Source of the DNA: Burkholderiales bacterium Ga0077543
Lineage (GTDB): Bacteria > Pseudomonadota > Gammaproteobacteria > Burkholderiales > Burkholderiaceae_C
Direction: 5' to 3'
Assembly: GCA_001464055.1 (NCBI GenBank)
Contig: LNET01000024.1
Location: 1 to 38,775, forward strand
Length of the DNA stretch: 38,775 bases
Below the pieces are notes generated by a model that did not search any database, was not told the origin of the DNA, and was given only the letters and a program-made list of their open reading frames with translations. The translations under genes were made by a program, and so were the position numbers. Shown here in pieces: positions 17,509-24,916 of the stretch (positions are counted from its first letter, which is position 1; each line of letters starts with the position of its first letter).

Positions 17509-18747
17509 TCAGACGACGCGCTGGCGCCGCAGCTTGCCGATTTCCTCGGCATGCAGGCCGAGCAGCCCGCCCAGCACGTCGGCGTTGGCGCTGCCCAGAG
17601 CTGGCCCGAGGTGTTCGATGCGCCCCGGCGTGGCCGACAACCTGGGCACGACACCCGGCAGCACGACCTCGCCGAGTTCGCCCGCTGCAATCCTGGCGAG
17701 ATTGCCGCGCGCCTGGAAGTGTTCGTCGGCAAAGATGTCGGCGATCGAATTCACCTTGCCGGCCGGCACTTCCTCGGCCAGGCAGCGTTCCAGCACCTCG
17801 GTGCGGTCACGGGCGCCGACCCATTCGGTGACGATGCGGTTGACCTCGTCGCGCGCTGCCAGGCGCTTGCGCTGCGGGCCGTACATCTCGTCCGATGCGA
17901 GCTCGGGCCGGCCCATGGCCACGGCCAGGCGTTCCCACATCTTGTCGGTGGTGCAGGCAATCGCGATCCACTTGCCGTTGCTGCTGCGGAAGTGGCCATG
18001 CGGGCAGGCCACGAAGCTGCCAGAGCCTTCGCGTTCGCGCACCTTGCCATGCAGGCCATAGGACGCGGCGATCTCCTCGAGCACGCGGAACACGGCCTCG
18101 TAGATGCCGACGTCGATCACCTGGCCGCGCCCGGTGTTTTCGGCATGCCGCAGCGCGATCATCACGCCCACGGCACCGAACAGGCTGGCGATGTAGTCGC
18201 CCAAGGGCACGGTGCCGGGCAGCACCGGGGTCTCGCCGGGGTAGCCGGCCAGGTAGTTCAAACCGCCGAAAGCCTGGGCGATGTGGGCAAAGCCCGAACG
18301 GCGGCGGTAGGGGCCGGTCTGGCCGTAACCGGTGACACGCAGCATCACGAGCTTGGGGTTGGCGGCGTGCAACACGTCCCAGCCCAGGCCCCAGCTTTCC
18401 ATCGTGCCGGGGCGGAAGTTCTCGACCAGCACGTCCGACTTGGCGACCAGCTTCAGGAACAGGTCCACGCCCTCGGGCTGCAGCAGGTCGCAGGTGACCG
18501 ACTTCTTGTTGCGGCTTTCGCTCAGCCACTTCAGGGTGGCATCGGGCCGGGCCGTGGCCGTGCCGAAGCGGCGCATCGGGTCGCCGCCCTCGGGGTGCTC
18601 GACCTTGATGATCTCGGCGCCGAATTCGCCCAGGATCGTTGCCGCATAGGGCCCTGCGAGGAAGTTGCCCACGTCGATGACGCGAACGCCATCCAGGGGG
18701 CGGGCCGCCGTGTCGGGGCTATCAGGTGTTGGTCCGGTTGCGCTCAA
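17509..18747 (-). CDS. smtA: Succinyl-CoA:(S)-malate CoA transferase, subunit A
   Basis: A 412-residue class III CoA transferase, paralogous to smtB and the promoter-proximal gene of the operon. The A-type assignment follows [20 protein letters not shown] (23-42), [18 protein letters not shown] (55-72), [32 protein letters not shown] ahead of the nucleophile D184, and FVACPHGHF, as in Chloroflexus SmtA. The start is TTG 18747 with GGAG 7 bases upstream; no in-frame ATG gives a full-length N-terminus. It is divergent from meh across 142 bases that hold a candidate operator. Having both distinct Smt proteins suggests the same two-subunit enzyme as in Chloroflexus rather than a simple gene duplication. 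Confidence 0.9.
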   Translation of the reverse strand: MSATGPTPDSPDTAARPLDGVRVIDVGNFLAGPYAATILGEFGAEIIKVEHPEGGDPMRRFGTATARPDATLKWLSESRNKKSVTCDLLQPEGVDLFLKLVAKSDVLVENFRPGTMESWGLGWDVLHAANPKLVMLRVTGYGQTGPYRRRSGFAHIAQAFGGLNYLAGYPGETPVLPGTVPLGDYIASLFGAVGVMIALRHAENTGRGQVIDVGIYEAVFRVLEEIAASYGLHGKVREREGSGSFVACPHGHFRSSNGKWIAIACTTDKMWERLAVAMGRPELASDEMYGPQRKRLAARDEVNRIVTEWVGARDRTEVLERCLAEEVPAGKVNSIADIFADEHFQARGNLARIAAGELGEVVLPGVVPRLSATPGRIEHLGPALGSANADVLGGLLGLHAEEIGKLRRQRVV

Positions 18748-18889
18748 GGGCTTGCTCCATCAGGATCGCGTCGGCGCCATATCGATGCGGGTCCGAGTGC
18801 AACGAGCTTAGATTCCGCGCCGCCAAAGCCGGCCGCGTGGAATCCCGCGCGAATCCGCGAACTTTCTGAAGCCAGCATAGGAAACGCTG
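18748..18889. promoter_or_regulatory. Divergent promoter region between smtA and meh
   Basis: These 142 bases must carry the promoters of the seven-gene leftward operon and of meh. I see no strong sigma-70 -10/-35 pair for either direction, which is usual for activator-dependent promoters. A LysR regulator of the CbbR type is encoded just beyond meh and is the natural candidate to act here. The ribosome-binding sites are GGAG before the smtA TTG and AGGA before the meh ATG. Confidence 0.7.
18811..18844. promoter_or_regulatory. Inverted repeat, candidate LysR operator
   Basis: GATTCCGCGC (18811-18820) and GCGTGGAATC (18835-18844) form an inverted repeat matching at 9 of 10 positions with a 14-base spacer. 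Half-site-like copies continue to the right: GGAATCCCGCGC begins at 18839 and GAATCCGCG at about 18851. Iterated half-sites between divergent genes fit a LysR-type tetramer site. I did not find a clean TNA-N7-TNA CbbR box, so the regulator assignment is inference. Confidence 0.5.
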
Positions 18890-19747
18890 ATGGATACGGA
18901 CTTCCGCGAATGGATCGGCCGCACCGAGCAGGTCGACGACCCGATCTCCCCGGTGCAGGCGCTGGCCGCCCAGGCGATGCTGGACGAAGCCGAGCCTGCC
19001 CTGGTCGCAGGCCAGCCGCTTCCGCTACCTTGGCACTGGTTCTACTTCCTGCCGCGGGCGCCGCAGTCGGCTCTGGACGCCGACGGCCACCCCCGGCGCG
19101 GCGGTTTTCTGCCGCCCATTCCCTACCCGCGTCGCATGTTCGCCGGCGCCCGCATCCAGGTGCATCAGCCGCTGCGCGTGGGCGTGCCGGCACGGCGCGA
19201 GGGGCGGGTCCAGGACGTGGTGATGAAGTCGGGCAAGACCGGCGCCCTGGCCTTCGTCACCGTGGCCTACCGCACCCTGCAGGACGGCGTGCTGTGCCTG
19301 CAGGAAGAACAGGACATCGTCTACCGCGAACCCGGCGCGCCCGTGCTGGCACCGCAGGCCAAGGCGCTGCCCCCACCGCCCGCAGGCAGCTGGTCGCGCA
19401 CGGTCCAGCCCGACACGCGGCTGCTGTTCCGGTTCTCGGCGCTCACCTTCAACGCCCACCGCATCCATTACGACCGCGCCTACGCCGCCGAGGTCGAGGG
19501 CTACCCTGGCCTGGTGGTGCACGGCCCGCTGACGGCCGTGCTGCTGCTGCAATTGGTGCGGCAGTCCACGTCCCGGCCGGTGCTGGCCTTCAGCTTTCGC
19601 GGCCTGGCGCCCTTGTTCGACCTGGGACCGGTGCATCTCCAGGCCACGCCGGAACAGGACACGGTGGGCCTGCGGGCCCTGGGTCCCGATGGCAGCGTGG
19701 CGCTGCAGGCATCGGCCACGCTCGGCGCCGTGGCCGCTGCCGCATGA
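18890..19747 (+). CDS. meh: Mesaconyl-C4-CoA hydratase (3-methylfumaryl-CoA hydratase)
   Basis: A 285-residue FAS1-like/MaoC-type hydratase with two hotdog halves. The C-terminal half has N188-A-H190-R-I-H193-Y-D195 followed by YPGLVVHGPL (205-214), the pattern of this hydratase family. In the bi-cycle it hydrates mesaconyl-C4-CoA, the Mct product, to (S)-citramalyl-CoA, which Mcl cleaves to pyruvate and acetyl-CoA. The family fold alone also occurs in itaconate/citramalate degradation and other acyl-CoA pathways; the specific call leans on its place beside smtA, mct and mcl. The start ATG 18890 has AGGA 7-8 bases upstream. It is divergent from the operon and co-directional with the regulator gene 85 bases on. 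Confidence 0.82.
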   Translation: MDTDFREWIGRTEQVDDPISPVQALAAQAMLDEAEPALVAGQPLPLPWHWFYFLPRAPQSALDADGHPRRGGFLPPIPYPRRMFAGARIQVHQPLRVGVPARREGRVQDVVMKSGKTGALAFVTVAYRTLQDGVLCLQEEQDIVYREPGAPVLAPQAKALPPPPAGSWSRTVQPDTRLLFRFSALTFNAHRIHYDRAYAAEVEGYPGLVVHGPLTAVLLLQLVRQSTSRPVLAFSFRGLAPLFDLGPVHLQATPEQDTVGLRALGPDGSVALQASATLGAVAAAA

Positions 19748-19832
19748 GGGCCGTCGAACACCAGGCCCGCGGCGACGCTGCACACCGCGGCGGGATCGGG
19801 TCAAGGCACACCGGGCAGGCATCTTGAGCGGC

Positions 19833-20792
19833 ATGCACATCACCTTGCGCCACCTGCGCATCTTCGACGCGGTGGCCCGCAACGGTTCGATCTCGCGTGC
19901 CGCCAACGAGCTGCACCTGACCCAGCCCGCGGTGTCCATGCAGATGAAGCAGCTCGAGGAACAGATCGGCCTGCCGCTGCTGGAACAGGTGGGCAAGCGC
20001 ATGTTCCTGACCGAAGCCGGCCAGGAACTGCACTGGCATGCCCGCGAGATCGCCACGCGCATGATCGGCCTGAACGCCGCCATGGACCAGTTCCGCGGCC
20101 TCGAACGCGGGCTGCTGCGCCTGGCCGTGGTGTCCACCGCCAACTATTTCCTGCCGAGCCTGATCGCCGACTTCAACCGCATGCATCCCGGCGTGCGTGT
20201 CAGCCTGCAGGTGGCCAACCGCGAGTCGGTGCTGTCGGCGCTCAGCGACAACCGCACCGACCTGGCCATCACCGGGCAGCCACCGCAGAGTCAGGATCTC
20301 GTGGCCCAGCATTTCATGCTCAACCCGCTGGTGGTGATCGCTGCGCCCGGGCACGCGCTGGCGCAGCTGCCAAGCGTGACGCTCAAGCGCATGGTGGAGG
20401 AGACCCTGGTCGTGCGCGAGGCCGGCTCAGGCACCCGGGCGACCCTGGAACGCCACTTCGCGGCACAGCGCGTCACTTACCGGGCAGGCTGCGAATGCGG
20501 CACGAACGAAGCGCTGAAGCAGGCCGTGCGGGCCGGTCTGGGCCTGGGGGTGGTGTCGCTGCAAACCATCGAACTCGAACTGCAGACCGGTCATCTGGTG
20601 GTGCTGCCGGTGGAAGGATTTCCGCTGATTCGGCAGTGGTACGTGCTTCATCGCGCGCAGAAGAAGCTCTCTGCGGCGGCCAGCACGTTCCGGGAGATGC
20701 TGCTGGCGCTGGACCCGTTGGCGCCTTCGAGCACAGCGCCGGCGCCCGGCCCGACCCTGGCGGCCGAGATGGCCCATCCCGACACCGCCTGA
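19833..20792 (+). CDS. LysR-type regulator of the CbbR kind
   Basis: A 319-residue LysR-family protein. The N-terminal winged helix reads LRHLRIFDAVARNGSISRAA (5-24), then LTQPAVSMQMKQLEEQIG and LFLTEAG-type sequence, close to CbbR, the activator of Calvin-cycle operons. In the effector domain, STANYFLP and the stretch ending DLAITGQPP also follow CbbR. CbbR proteins sense metabolites that report carbon and redox state. Here no Calvin-cycle gene is near, and the only neighbours are 3-hydroxypropionate bi-cycle genes, so it probably controls the smtA and meh promoters and perhaps itself. The start ATG 19833 agrees with the family N-terminus; upstream in-frame codons are arginine-rich non-homologous sequence. 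The tail after residue 295 is proline/alanine-rich. Confidence 0.85.
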   Translation: MHITLRHLRIFDAVARNGSISRAANELHLTQPAVSMQMKQLEEQIGLPLLEQVGKRMFLTEAGQELHWHAREIATRMIGLNAAMDQFRGLERGLLRLAVVSTANYFLPSLIADFNRMHPGVRVSLQVANRESVLSALSDNRTDLAITGQPPQSQDLVAQHFMLNPLVVIAAPGHALAQLPSVTLKRMVEETLVVREAGSGTRATLERHFAAQRVTYRAGCECGTNEALKQAVRAGLGLGVVSLQTIELELQTGHLVVLPVEGFPLIRQWYVLHRAQKKLSAAASTFREMLLALDPLAPSSTAPAPGPTLAAEMAHPDTA

Positions 20793-20795
20793 ACT

Positions 20796-20833
20796 CAGGC
20801 GCCGGCGGGCGCTTCACGGGTCTTCAGCGCCTG
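20796..20833. terminator. Possible bidirectional terminator between convergent genes
   Basis: CAGGCGC (20796-20802) and GCGCCTG (20827-20833) are perfect inverted repeats. Inside them GCGCC-GGCG-GGCGC (20799-20812) forms a tighter hairpin. The position between two convergent genes fits termination, but there is no T-tract on either strand and the outer arm lies within the end of recR. Confidence 0.3.
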
Positions 20834-21414
20834 TCCCCCAGGGCGTGGGCCAGGGTGCCCAGGTCGACATACTCCAGCTCGCTGCCGGCCGGTACGCCAC
20901 GCGCGAGCCGCGTCACCTTCAGTCCACGCGCCTTCAAGGCCTGCGCCAAGGCGTGGGCCGTGACTTCACCCTCGGCGGTGAAGCCGGTGGCCAGGATCAC
21001 TTCCTCGACCACGCCATCGACAGCGCGCTCCAGCAGCGGCACCGCGCCTATGGCATCGACACCCAGGCCATCGAGCGGGCTGATGCGGCCCATCAGCACG
21101 AAGTACAGGCCCTGATAGCTGTTGCTGCGTTCCAGCGCAGCCTGGTCGGCCGGGGTTTCGACCACGCACAGCAGCCGCGGGTTGCGCCGTGGATCGCTGC
21201 AGGTGCTGCAGATCTCGTTTTCGGTGAAGGTGTGGCAACGCTGGCAATGGCGCATCTGCTGCACTGCATGGGTCAAGGCCCCGGCCAGACGGCGCGCACC
21301 GTCGCGATCGTGCTGCAACAGGTGGAAGGCCATGCGCTGGGCCGACTTCTGGCCCACGCCAGGCAAGCGGCGAAGGGCCTCGATCAGGCCTTCGAGCGCC
21401 GCCTCGGACGTCAT
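20824..21414 (-). CDS. recR: Recombination protein RecR
   Basis: A 196-residue RecR of normal length. It works with RecF and RecO to load RecA onto SSB-coated single-stranded DNA at gaps. Seen in order: a helix-hairpin-helix [17 protein letters not shown] (17-33), a zinc motif with C57, C60, C69 and C72, and a Toprim domain starting [10 protein letters not shown] (about 81-90) and continuing through [15 protein letters not shown]. The start ATG overlaps the ybaB stop (TGATG), so the two are translationally coupled. It is the last gene of dnaX-ybaB-recR, a very common bacterial arrangement. Confidence 0.97.
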   Translation of the reverse strand: MTSEAALEGLIEALRRLPGVGQKSAQRMAFHLLQHDRDGARRLAGALTHAVQQMRHCQRCHTFTENEICSTCSDPRRNPRLLCVVETPADQAALERSNSYQGLYFVLMGRISPLDGLGVDAIGAVPLLERAVDGVVEEVILATGFTAEGEVTAHALAQALKARGLKVTRLARGVPAGSELEYVDLGTLAHALGDRR

Positions 21415-21740
21415 CAGAACGGGAACTTCATGCCCGGCGGCAGCGGCAGGCCAGCGGTGAGCTTGCCCATCTTCTCGGCGCTGACTTCCTCGGCCCGGCG
21501 CACGGCATCGTTGAATGCGGCAGCGACCAGATCTTCGAGCATGTCCTTGTCGTCGGCGAGCAAGCTGGGGTCGATGACGACGCGCTTGACGTCGTGCTTG
21601 CAGGTCATCGTGACCTTCACCAGGCCGGCGCCGCTCTGGCCATCGACCTCCATCAGCGCCAGTTCGTCCTGGGCCTTCTTCATGTTGTCCTGCATCGCCT
21701 GGGCTTGTTTCATCAAGCCCGCGAGTTGGCCCTTCATCAT
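21414..21740 (-). CDS. ybaB: Nucleoid-associated protein, YbaB/EbfC family
   Basis: A 108-residue small DNA-binding protein, normal for the family. It forms dimers that bind DNA and affect nucleoid structure. The coiled-coil start [20 protein letters not shown] (2-21), the V-x-G-x-x-G region around residues 33-40, and the late segment [21 protein letters not shown] are typical. The two ATG codons at 21740 and 21737 overlap the dnaX stop (ATGATGA), with AGGA upstream inside dnaX. It sits between dnaX and recR as in most proteobacteria. Confidence 0.96.
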   Translation of the reverse strand: MMKGQLAGLMKQAQAMQDNMKKAQDELALMEVDGQSGAGLVKVTMTCKHDVKRVVIDPSLLADDKDMLEDLVAAAFNDAVRRAEEVSAEKMGKLTAGLPLPPGMKFPF

Positions 21741-23590
21741 GGCTGTGGTCCTTGTTCGGTAGTGGGGGATACGGAAACCGGCCTGATCGAGCCGGGCACG
21801 ATGCGTGCTGTCTTGTACTGGACCAGCAGCTGCTGCACCACGGGGTCGCCGTGGATCACCGCTTCGGCCTCGGCCTGGCGGCGCTGGCGCTCGGCAGCGT
21901 CGCGGCGGGCGGGAGTGTCGCCCGGGCTGCCAGCCACAACGCCAAGCTGGACTTCCTGACCCAGCGCCGCCACCAGCGCGCCGCGCAGCTTGTCCTGCAG
22001 CGCCGGGTTGCGCAGCATCTCGCGTTCAACCTGCAGCTGCCAGGTCGGCGGTTCGGTGCTGTCGTCGACGGCAAGCAGCCCGGCCTGCATGGCCAGTTCG
22101 CGCACCAGGGCCTGGGCGCTGCCGTCGGCACAAATCTGCTTGACCAGTGTGTCCCAGCGGTCGGCCAGGGCGGGGTCGGCGCTGAAGGGCGGCAGGCCGG
22201 GTTCGGCGGCGACCATGGCAGCAGTGGATTCGGCCGCGGCAGGCGCGACCCGACTGCCGTCGGACTCCCGTGAAGGGGCGGGCTTGCGCACGGGCAGGGG
22301 CTCCGGGCTTGCGGCCAGAACCGGAACTTGCTCTGGCGCCGGCGCCGTCGGTGGGGCGAGCGTGGGTTGATGTCGGGGCCCCTCCGCAAGCGGCGCTGGC
22401 GGGGCCGCCGACTTCACGGGCAGCTTCATGGCCGGTGGGCCTGGCGCCCGCAACGGCGCCGCGCGCGGCGTGGCTGCCGCCTTCGCTGCCCCTGCCGGCG
22501 GAAACGCCAGGAAGCGCAGCAGCACCATCGTCAGCGCGCCGTACTCGTCGCTCATCAAGCCGAGTTCGGCGCGGCCGTGCAGCACCATGCTGTAAAGCAG
22601 CTGGGTCTCGTCAGGCGCCAGCGCGTCGGCCATGGCGCGGGCGTCTTCGGTGTCGGGGTCCTGCGGGTCCAGCGCACCCGGCACAGCCTGCTCCACCGCC
22701 ATCTGCTGCAGCAGCTGAGCCATTTCCTCCAGCGTTCCCGTGGCTGACAGGGCCAGGCCACGCAGGCCGCCGACGGCCTGCAGCACCGCGGCGCCATCGC
22801 GTCGTGCCAGGGCGTCCACCAGGGCCCGGGCCTGGCCGCGGTCGACCGCGCCCAGCATCGAGCGCACGGCCTCTTCCTGCAGCGCGCCGCTGCCATAGGC
22901 GATGGCCTGGTCGGTGAGCGACAGGCCGTCGCGCATCGAGCCCCGCGCGGCCCGCGCCAGCAGCCGCAGCGCACCATCGTCGAATGGCACGTGTTCGGCC
23001 TGCAGCACATGGGCCAGGTGTTCACGCACCGTCTGCGGCGCCATCGGCCGCAGATTGAACTGCAGGCAACGGCTCAGCACCGTGGGCAGCATCTTCTCGG
23101 GGTCGGTGGTGGCCAGCACGAACTTCAGATAGTCGGGCGGTTCTTCCAGCGTCTTCAGCAGCGCGTTGAAGGCGTCCTTGGTGAGCTGGTGGGCCTCGTC
23201 GATCATGAAGACCTTGAAGCGGCCGACGCTGGGCTTGTAGGCGGCGCGTTCGATCAGGTCCTTCACCTCGTCGATGCCACGGTTGCTGGCGGCATCGAGT
23301 TCGGTGTAGTCGATGTAGCGGTCGGCGTCGATCTCCAGGCAGGTGCTGCACACGCCACAGGGCTCGGCGCTGATGCCGCCGGTGCCGTCGGGGCCGATGC
23401 AATTCAGGCTTTTCGCCAGGATGCGGCTGACCGTGGTCTTGCCGATCCCGCGCGTGCCGGTGAACAGATAGGCGTGGTGCAGCCGCTGCCGGGTCAGCGC
23501 GTTCGTCAGGGCCTGGACGACGTGCTCCTGCCCCACCATCTCGGAAAAGCGGCGGGGGCGGTACTTGCGGGCCAGGACGACGGTGGACAT
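21737..23590 (-). CDS. dnaX: DNA polymerase III subunit tau (and gamma, if made)
   Basis: A 617-residue clamp-loader ATPase. Walker A is GTRGIGKT (45-52), zinc cysteines are C64, C78, C81 and C84, Walker B is VFMIDEAH (127-134), sensor 1 is LATTD (159-163) and the SRC finger is at 173-175. Residues about 360-480 are a proline/alanine-rich linker. The C-terminal domain (about 480-600) should bind the polymerase alpha subunit and DnaB. I saw no A-rich slippery sequence like that of E. coli dnaX, so a short gamma form is not predicted from sequence. The start ATG 23590 lacks a good Shine-Dalgarno sequence; a TAGAAT -10-like box at 23605-23600 on the minus strand suggests an almost leaderless message. 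Confidence 0.96.
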   Translation of the reverse strand: MSTVVLARKYRPRRFSEMVGQEHVVQALTNALTRQRLHHAYLFTGTRGIGKTTVSRILAKSLNCIGPDGTGGISAEPCGVCSTCLEIDADRYIDYTELDAASNRGIDEVKDLIERAAYKPSVGRFKVFMIDEAHQLTKDAFNALLKTLEEPPDYLKFVLATTDPEKMLPTVLSRCLQFNLRPMAPQTVREHLAHVLQAEHVPFDDGALRLLARAARGSMRDGLSLTDQAIAYGSGALQEEAVRSMLGAVDRGQARALVDALARRDGAAVLQAVGGLRGLALSATGTLEEMAQLLQQMAVEQAVPGALDPQDPDTEDARAMADALAPDETQLLYSMVLHGRAELGLMSDEYGALTMVLLRFLAFPPAGAAKAAATPRAAPLRAPGPPAMKLPVKSAAPPAPLAEGPRHQPTLAPPTAPAPEQVPVLAASPEPLPVRKPAPSRESDGSRVAPAAAESTAAMVAAEPGLPPFSADPALADRWDTLVKQICADGSAQALVRELAMQAGLLAVDDSTEPPTWQLQVEREMLRNPALQDKLRGALVAALGQEVQLGVVAGSPGDTPARRDAAERQRRQAEAEAVIHGDPVVQQLLVQYKTARIVPGSIRPVSVSPTTEQGPQP

Positions 23591-23599
23591 GTCCGACGG

Positions 23600-23618
23600 A
23601 TTCTAGGGTGGGGATAAT
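23600..23618. promoter_or_regulatory. Paired -10-like boxes, back to back, for dnaX and the PurM-like gene
   Basis: Only 36 bases separate the two divergent start codons. TAGAAT (minus strand, 23605-23600) and GATAAT (plus strand, 23613-23618) each match TATAAT at five of six positions and lie 9-10 bases before their ATG. Transcripts starting about 7 bases downstream would be leaderless or nearly so. No good -35 boxes were found, so this is tentative. Confidence 0.4.
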
Positions 23619-23626
23619 CCCGCCTC

Positions 23627-24742
23627 ATGAACCCGCCCGCCCCCACCCCGCTGACCTACGACCAGGCCGGCGTGCAGTACGAACTGATCGACCCGCTGAA
23701 GGTGGCCGCACAGCGCGCCGCCGCGGCCACCGGCAAGCACCTGGCACAGCACGGTTTCGCTGAACTGGCAGGCTCGCGCGGCGAGTCGGCCTATGTCGTC
23801 GACGTCGGTCCCTTCCTGCTGGCGAGCATCGTCGAATGCCTGGGCACCAAGACCCTGGTCGCCGACGAGATGCAGCGCCTGACCGGGCGCAGCACTTTCG
23901 ACGGCATTGCGCAGGACACCATCGCCATGGCGGTGAACGACCTCGTCACCGTGGGCGCGACGCCACTGGTTGTTCAGGCCTACTGGGCCGCCGGCGGCAG
24001 CGACTGGTTCGCCGACGCCGACCGCGCCCAGGCCCTGGTGCGTGGCTGGAAGGCCGCCTGCGACATCTGCCAGGTGGCCTGGGGCGGCGGCGAGACGCCG
24101 GCGCTGGCCGGCATCGTCGAGGCCGGTCGGATCGACCTGGCGGCATCGTGCACGGGGCTCGTCAACCCAAAGGAAAGGCTGACGCTGGGCGACCGGCTGG
24201 GCCCGGGCGACGCGATCGTGCTGCTGGCCAGCAGTGGCATCCACGCCAACGGCCTGAGCCTGGCGCGCAAGCTGGCCGAGCGGCTGCCGCAGGGCTATCT
24301 GACCGAGATCGAGCCAGGCCTGCGCTACGGCGATGCGCTGCTCGCACCGACCACGCTCTATTCGCCGGTCACCGAGGCCCTGTGGCGCGCCGGCGTCGCC
24401 GTGCACTACGCCGCCAACATCACGGGCCACGGCTGGCGCAAGCTGTTGCGCCATCCGAAGACGCTGGCCTACCGCATCCACACCCTGCCGCCGGTGCCGG
24501 CGGTGCTGCGATTCATCCAGCAGCAGGCGGCGATGGACGATGCCGAGGCCTACGGCACGCTGAACATGGGCGCGGGCTTCGCCCTGTTCGTGCCAGCGGC
24601 GCTGGCCGAAAAGACGGTGGCGGTGGCGCAGGGCTGCGGCGTGGCCGCCTGGGTGGCCGGCCACGTGGAAGCCGGTGCGAAGGAATTGCACATCGACCCG
24701 CTGGGCGTGCGGTTCAACGGGGGCGACCTGCAACTGCGCTGA
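23627..24742 (+). CDS. AIR synthase-related protein (PurM family paralogue)
   Basis: A 371-residue protein of the PurM/SelD/HypE-type ATP-binding fold. The start TYDQAGVQYELID (9-21) resembles the Y-x-x-A-G-V-D opening of PurM. The middle has the family's DTIAMAVNDLVTVGATPLVVQAYWA (97-121), with the acidic-Asn-Asp segment that binds Mg-ATP, GGGETPAL (about 153-160) and SSGIHANGLSLARKL (about 202-216). Near the C-terminus LNMGAGFALFVP parallels PurM's NMGIGM-type motif. True PurM closes the imidazole ring of AIR in purine synthesis. This protein is longer and diverges in places, so it may be a paralogue with another substrate; the chromosome probably has a separate purM. The start ATG 23627 has no Shine-Dalgarno sequence and follows a GATAAT box. 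Confidence 0.75.
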   Translation: MNPPAPTPLTYDQAGVQYELIDPLKVAAQRAAAATGKHLAQHGFAELAGSRGESAYVVDVGPFLLASIVECLGTKTLVADEMQRLTGRSTFDGIAQDTIAMAVNDLVTVGATPLVVQAYWAAGGSDWFADADRAQALVRGWKAACDICQVAWGGGETPALAGIVEAGRIDLAASCTGLVNPKERLTLGDRLGPGDAIVLLASSGIHANGLSLARKLAERLPQGYLTEIEPGLRYGDALLAPTTLYSPVTEALWRAGVAVHYAANITGHGWRKLLRHPKTLAYRIHTLPPVPAVLRFIQQQAAMDDAEAYGTLNMGAGFALFVPAALAEKTVAVAQGCGVAAWVAGHVEAGAKELHIDPLGVRFNGGDLQLR

Positions 24743-24753
24743 GGGGCCTGGGC

Positions 24754-24759
24754 TACACT
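24754..24759 (+). promoter_or_regulatory. -10 box of the SRP RNA gene
   Basis: TACACT at 24754-24759 matches TATAAT at four of six positions and is placed so that transcription would begin about 7 bases later, at the 5' end of the RNA. The -35 region is weak and partly inside the PurM-like gene. Confidence 0.5.
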
Positions 24760-24766
24760 CTGCGGT

Positions 24767-24860
24767 GACGGGCCTCCTCGCATGGGAGCGCGCCCAAACG
24801 GGTCAGGTGGGGAACCAAGCAGCCCTAAGCGTTGCAACCAGTGCCGAGATCAGGCTCGTC
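24767..24860 (+). ncRNA. ffs: Signal recognition particle RNA, 4.5S type
   Basis: The apical SRP core is unmistakable: GGTCAGG at about 24801, GGGGAACC, then AAGCAGCCCTAAG ending near 24829. These form the Ffh-binding symmetric and asymmetric loops. The ends pair: GACGGGCCT (24767-24775) with AGGCTCGTC (24852-24860), allowing one G-U, so the RNA is about 94 bases, a small hairpin type without Alu domain. It binds Ffh and docks with FtsY to target membrane proteins. It begins 24 bases after the PurM-like gene but has its own -10 box. Confidence 0.93.
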
Positions 24861-24886
24861 ACCTTCCAAGTGGCTACGGAGGCCCT

Positions 24887-24902
24887 CCCTGAACGCTCAG
24901 GG
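24887..24902. terminator. Hairpin between SRP RNA and the convergent gene
   Basis: CCCTGA-ACGC-TCAGGG is a perfect 6-base stem with a 4-base loop, located 26 bases after the SRP RNA and 14 bases past the end of the convergent minus-strand gene. It may stop transcripts from both sides. There is no T-run on either strand, so efficiency is doubtful. Confidence 0.4.
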
Positions 24903-24916
24903 CCCACGATCTTCCG

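Noticed and set aside
3550..19747. Reading the cluster as a general acyl-CoA, itaconate or glyoxylate degradation operon
   Set aside because: MaoC hydratases, CoA transferases and lyases alone could mean that, but full-length Mcr and the three-domain Pcs in the same operon are specific to the 3-hydroxypropionate pathway.
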